A DNA stretch of 7,688 nt, taken from an uncultured Eubacteriales bacterium (GTDB lineage Bacteria > Bacillota_A > Clostridia > Christensenellales > Aristaeellaceae). A model generated the notes under the pieces. That model did no database searches. It had not been told where the DNA came from and saw only the letters and a list, made by a program, of their open reading frames with translations. Position 1 is the first letter of the stretch; each line of letters opens with the position of its first letter. The position numbers and the translations under genes were made by a program. Where the stretch lies: the NCBI GenBank assembly GCA_902795555.1, contig CADBLV010000183.1:1-7688 (forward strand), written 5' to 3'. Below are positions 5,254-7,688 of the stretch, one piece after another.

Positions 5254-6792
5254 GTGAAGGAGATTCTCTCAGTGGATGTCATGCGGCGGAGCGATGCCGC
5301 AACCATCGCCGCGGGAACCCCCGGCGCGGAGCTGATGCGCCGGGCCGCGGAAGGGATTTTTCATGCGCTGTCCGCCTGGCCGGGACCGGTGGCGATCGTC
5401 TGCGGAAGCGGCAACAACGCCGGAGACGGCTATGCCCTGGCGCTTTTGCTGTGGGACGCAGGGGTTCCCTGCACGCTCTTTCTGCGGGAGGAACGGTTCA
5501 GCGAAGACGGCCGTTTCTATTTTGATCAGTGCGTAGCCCGGGAAATCCCAATCCGCCTCTGGCAGGATCTGACCTCTCTCCGTGACTGGCCCACGGTGGT
5601 GGACTGTATCTTCGGAACAGGGTTCCGCGGAGAGCCCGCTGGAGAGGACGCCCGGATCATCTCGCTCATCAACGGCAGCGGCGCGTATGTCGTCAGCGTG
5701 GATATCAATTCCGGCCTGAACGGGGACAGCGGCCTGGCGGCCGTGAGCAAAGACCCGGTGGGCCCGGACGGCAGGCCTGAAGCCATCGCGGTTCGGAGCA
5801 GCCTGACCGTTTCCATCGGTAGCTTCAAGCCCGGACATTTTCTGAATATGGCCCCGGATCTCATCGGAAAGCTTGTTAATTGTGACATCGGAATCCCGCC
5901 GATCGAAAAGCCCATGCACCTGATCGAAGCAGAGGATCTGCGGCCGCTCTTCCCGCCCCGGCCGCATTTTTCCCACAAGGGCGACTGGGGCTATCTGGCC
6001 CTTTTCGGCGGATCCCTGCGCTATTCCGGCGCCATCCGTCTGGCCTCCCTCGCCTCCGTCGCCATGCGCGCCGGCGCCGGCGTCGTGCGCATCTGCGCCC
6101 CCCGGAGCCTCTGCCCCCTGCTGGTTCCGCACATTCTGGAAAGCACCCTGTTTCCCCTGTCGGACCGGGACGGCGATTTCTGTTTTCGGGAAGAAGAGTT
6201 TGATTCCGCCCTGCGGAGCGTCAAAGCCGCGGCCTTCGGCATGGGCATCGGACACACCGGGGAAACGGAAAAGGCAGTGCTGTGGCTGCTTTCCCATGGG
6301 AAGGTTCCCATGCTGCTGGATGCGGACGGTCTGAACGCACTGGCCGCCGTGGGAACGGACGCGCTGGACGCGGCCGGAGCGCCGGTTGTTCTGACGCCGC
6401 ATCCCGGGGAGTTCGCCCGGCTCACCGGCCGAAGCGTCCGCGACATTCAAAACGCTCCCGTCCCTCTGGCGGAAGCGTTTGCGAAAAAGCATCGGGTGAT
6501 TGTGTTATTGAAAGGAACCGCCACGGTAGTCACGGACGGCGCAGAAACCTTCCTGGTCAACCGGGGCTGCCCGGGCATGGCCACCGCCGGCAGCGGCGAT
6601 GTGCTCAGCGGCATTCTGTCTGCCCTCCTGGCCGCCCATCCGGACCGGCCCCTTGAAGCCGCGGCCGGAGCCGCCTTCCTGGCCGGGCGGGCCGGGGAGC
6701 TGGCGCAGGAAAAATACGGGGATGTCAGCATGCTCGCCGGCGATACCGCCGCCTTCCTGCCGGAGGCCATCCGGGAAATCAGAGGGTTGTGA
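5254..6792 (+). CDS. nnr: Bifunctional NAD(P)H-hydrate epimerase / ADP-dependent NAD(P)HX dehydratase, 512 aa
   Basis: This cytoplasmic metabolite-repair enzyme interconverts the R and S forms of hydrated NAD(P)H and dehydrates the S form using ADP (bacterial type). The N-terminal YjeF/NnrE epimerase domain (about 1-215) has GSGNNAGDG (51-59), CIFGTGFRG (118-126) and VDINSGLNGDSG (149-160). The C-terminal ribokinase-like NnrD domain (about 225-512) has HKGDWGYL (241-248), the start of the nucleotide-repair fold, LLDADGLNAL (354-363), TPHPGEF (381-387) and GMATAGSGDVLSG (441-453), which holds the catalytic-type Asp. Length is normal for the fusion. The GTG at 5254 is preferred because AAAGGAG lies 10 nt upstream and the protein then begins with the usual xxILSVDVMRRSD; ATGs at 5212 and 5233 overlap hemZ and lack good binding sites. 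It is the last gene of the operon. Confidence 0.95.
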   Translation: MKEILSVDVMRRSDAATIAAGTPGAELMRRAAEGIFHALSAWPGPVAIVCGSGNNAGDGYALALLLWDAGVPCTLFLREERFSEDGRFYFDQCVAREIPIRLWQDLTSLRDWPTVVDCIFGTGFRGEPAGEDARIISLINGSGAYVVSVDINSGLNGDSGLAAVSKDPVGPDGRPEAIAVRSSLTVSIGSFKPGHFLNMAPDLIGKLVNCDIGIPPIEKPMHLIEAEDLRPLFPPRPHFSHKGDWGYLALFGGSLRYSGAIRLASLASVAMRAGAGVVRICAPRSLCPLLVPHILESTLFPLSDRDGDFCFREEEFDSALRSVKAAAFGMGIGHTGETEKAVLWLLSHGKVPMLLDADGLNALAAVGTDALDAAGAPVVLTPHPGEFARLTGRSVRDIQNAPVPLAEAFAKKHRVIVLLKGTATVVTDGAETFLVNRGCPGMATAGSGDVLSGILSALLAAHPDRPLEAAAGAAFLAGRAGELAQEKYGDVSMLAGDTAAFLPEAIREIRGL

Positions 6793-6794
6793 GG

Positions 6795-6884
6795 TCTCTC
6801 CGGGGCCGACCGAAAGTTCCGGAAGCTCCGCAGGGAAACCGTCAGAGAGAACATCTCCCCGGGGCCGGCCGGAAAAACCGGAAA
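6795..6884. repeat. Imperfect 31-bp direct repeat in the convergent intergenic gap
   Basis: The unit at 6795-6825 and the unit at 6854-6884 match at 24 of 31 positions, both built on the core TCTC-nCCGGGGCCG and ending in CCGGAA. Their starts are 59 bp apart. Each unit has short self-complementary parts (TTCCGGAA in the first, GGCCGGCC in the second). The repeat fills much of the 113-bp gap between the convergent nnr and HD-GYP genes. No hairpin followed by a clean T-run is seen on either strand, so a terminator function is unproven. Confidence 0.45.
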
Positions 6885-6905
6885 GAACGCTTCGCTGGCG
6901 AAATG

Positions 6906-7688
6906 TCAGATATTGATTCCGCGCAGAATCCGGATGATATCCGGGTCAAAATGGGTTCCCGCCTCGCTGTAAATAATCCCGAGGGCCTCCTCCTTCGAGA
7001 TTGCCTTTTTATATACCCGGTTGGACACCAGGGCATCGTATACGTCGGCCACCGCCATAATCCGCGCGGACAGGGGAATGTCCTTCCTGCTTCGGCCTTC
7101 CGGATATCCCTGTCCGTTCCACCATTCATGATGATATACCGTGATCTCTTCCGCCAGGCGCAGAAACAGCGCATCCTCCATGTCTGAAAAAAGGGTCCGG
7201 ATCATGGCGTCGCCTTTAGTGGTGTGGGTTTTGATCACATCGAATTCCGCCGCGGTCAGCTTGCCCGGTTTCAGCAGAATCGCGTCCGGAATGGCGATCT
7301 TCCCGATGTCATGCAGCGGCGCGGCATTCTCGATTTCCTCAATCAGTTCCTCCGAAAGCTGATCCCGGAATGCCTCGTCCTTCGCCATCTCTCGGGCAAG
7401 AGTTCCCACATAATACTTTGTGCGGACCACATGCTCGCCGGTGTTTTCATCCCGGGACTCAATCACCGAGGAAAGCTTTTCAATCACCATGCTTTGCAGA
7501 TCGTTCCGTTTTCGGATTTCCGCGTTGGCTTTTTCCGTCAGTTCCATCTGCCGGGCGGTCATCTCCGCGTTTCGTTTTCCGATGCCGAACAGCAGAATCT
7601 CGATCACAAACACCGCCAGATACCGCGGCATCACATAGTGGAAAAAGAGGCTCAGATTCCGTTCCGGCGGGCATACCGCGATTCGTTC
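6906..7688 (-). CDS. HD-GYP domain protein (cyclic-di-GMP phosphodiesterase type), N-terminus beyond window
   Basis: The HD-GYP domain hydrolyses the second messenger cyclic-di-GMP. The frame stays open to the window edge, so 260 codons are visible and the true start lies outside. From the edge, about 40 residues include a hydrophobic segment (YLAVFVIEILLFGIG) that looks like the last transmembrane helix of a sensor region. A charged coiled-coil-like signalling helix follows. The HD-GYP domain then shows GEHVVRT, LHDIGK (metal-binding HD), THTTKG, HHE-x3-GQGYPEG, ADVYDAL and THFDP, all in the right order. In HHEWWNGQGYP the usual Asp before G-x-GYP is Asn, which I have also seen in other Firmicutes members. 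The stop TGA is at 6906-6908. It converges on nnr. The input sensed by the missing N-terminus is unknown. Confidence 0.95.
   Translation of the reverse strand, partial: ERIAVCPPERNLSLFFHYVMPRYLAVFVIEILLFGIGKRNAEMTARQMELTEKANAEIRKRNDLQSMVIEKLSSVIESRDENTGEHVVRTKYYVGTLAREMAKDEAFRDQLSEELIEEIENAAPLHDIGKIAIPDAILLKPGKLTAAEFDVIKTHTTKGDAMIRTLFSDMEDALFLRLAEEITVYHHEWWNGQGYPEGRSRKDIPLSARIMAVADVYDALVSNRVYKKAISKEEALGIIYSEAGTHFDPDIIRILRGINI

Noticed and set aside
5269..6492. Long minus-strand open frame (407 codons) opposite nnr
   Set aside because: Opposite a gene with every family motif intact; no ribosome binding site, no domain, and a composition typical of an antisense shadow.

Overview
The window reads as chromosomal DNA of a fairly GC-rich member of the Bacillota, most likely an anaerobic Clostridia-type bacterium. 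The grounds are the dtd / MBL-hydrolase / hemZ gene order, which I know from clostridial chromosomes, the AGGAGG-like ribosome binding sites ahead of most genes, and a Firmicutes-type HD-GYP protein. A gut or rumen source is only a guess. No rRNA, tRNA, CRISPR array, insertion sequence or prophage gene is visible.

Left part (1-2353, all minus strand, accessory-looking). Read 5'->3' on the minus strand, it begins with a 416-residue fusion of an ADP-ribose-binding macro domain, a disordered linker and a helix-turn-helix-like C-terminal domain. Next comes a 73-codon relic of the C-terminus of what looks like a COG2865-type ATP-binding/AlbA_2 protein. Then come two hairpin terminators and a compact VWA-domain protein with a complete MIDAS metal site. 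The macro and VWA genes may belong to one stress- or ADP-ribose-related module, but this is an inference.

Middle (2354-2544): a divergent promoter region. A minus-strand sigma-A-type promoter serves the macro gene and a plus-strand extended -10 promoter serves the dtd operon. The plus-strand leader carries two perfect palindromes that share the core GAAC-NN-GTTC, which look like a tandem operator.

Right part (2545-6792, all plus strand, housekeeping): dtd (removes D-amino acids from tRNA), a glyoxalase-II-like metallo-beta-lactamase hydrolase, hemZ (radical-SAM coproporphyrinogen dehydrogenase-type protein) and a bifunctional NAD(P)HX epimerase/dehydratase. Together they form a likely operon of quality-control and metabolite-repair genes. 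The MBL gene ends unusually soon after its last metal ligand.

Right edge (6906-7688, minus strand): the C-terminal part of a membrane-attached HD-GYP cyclic-di-GMP phosphodiesterase, convergent with the NAD(P)HX repair gene. The 113-bp gap between them holds an imperfect 31-bp direct repeat.
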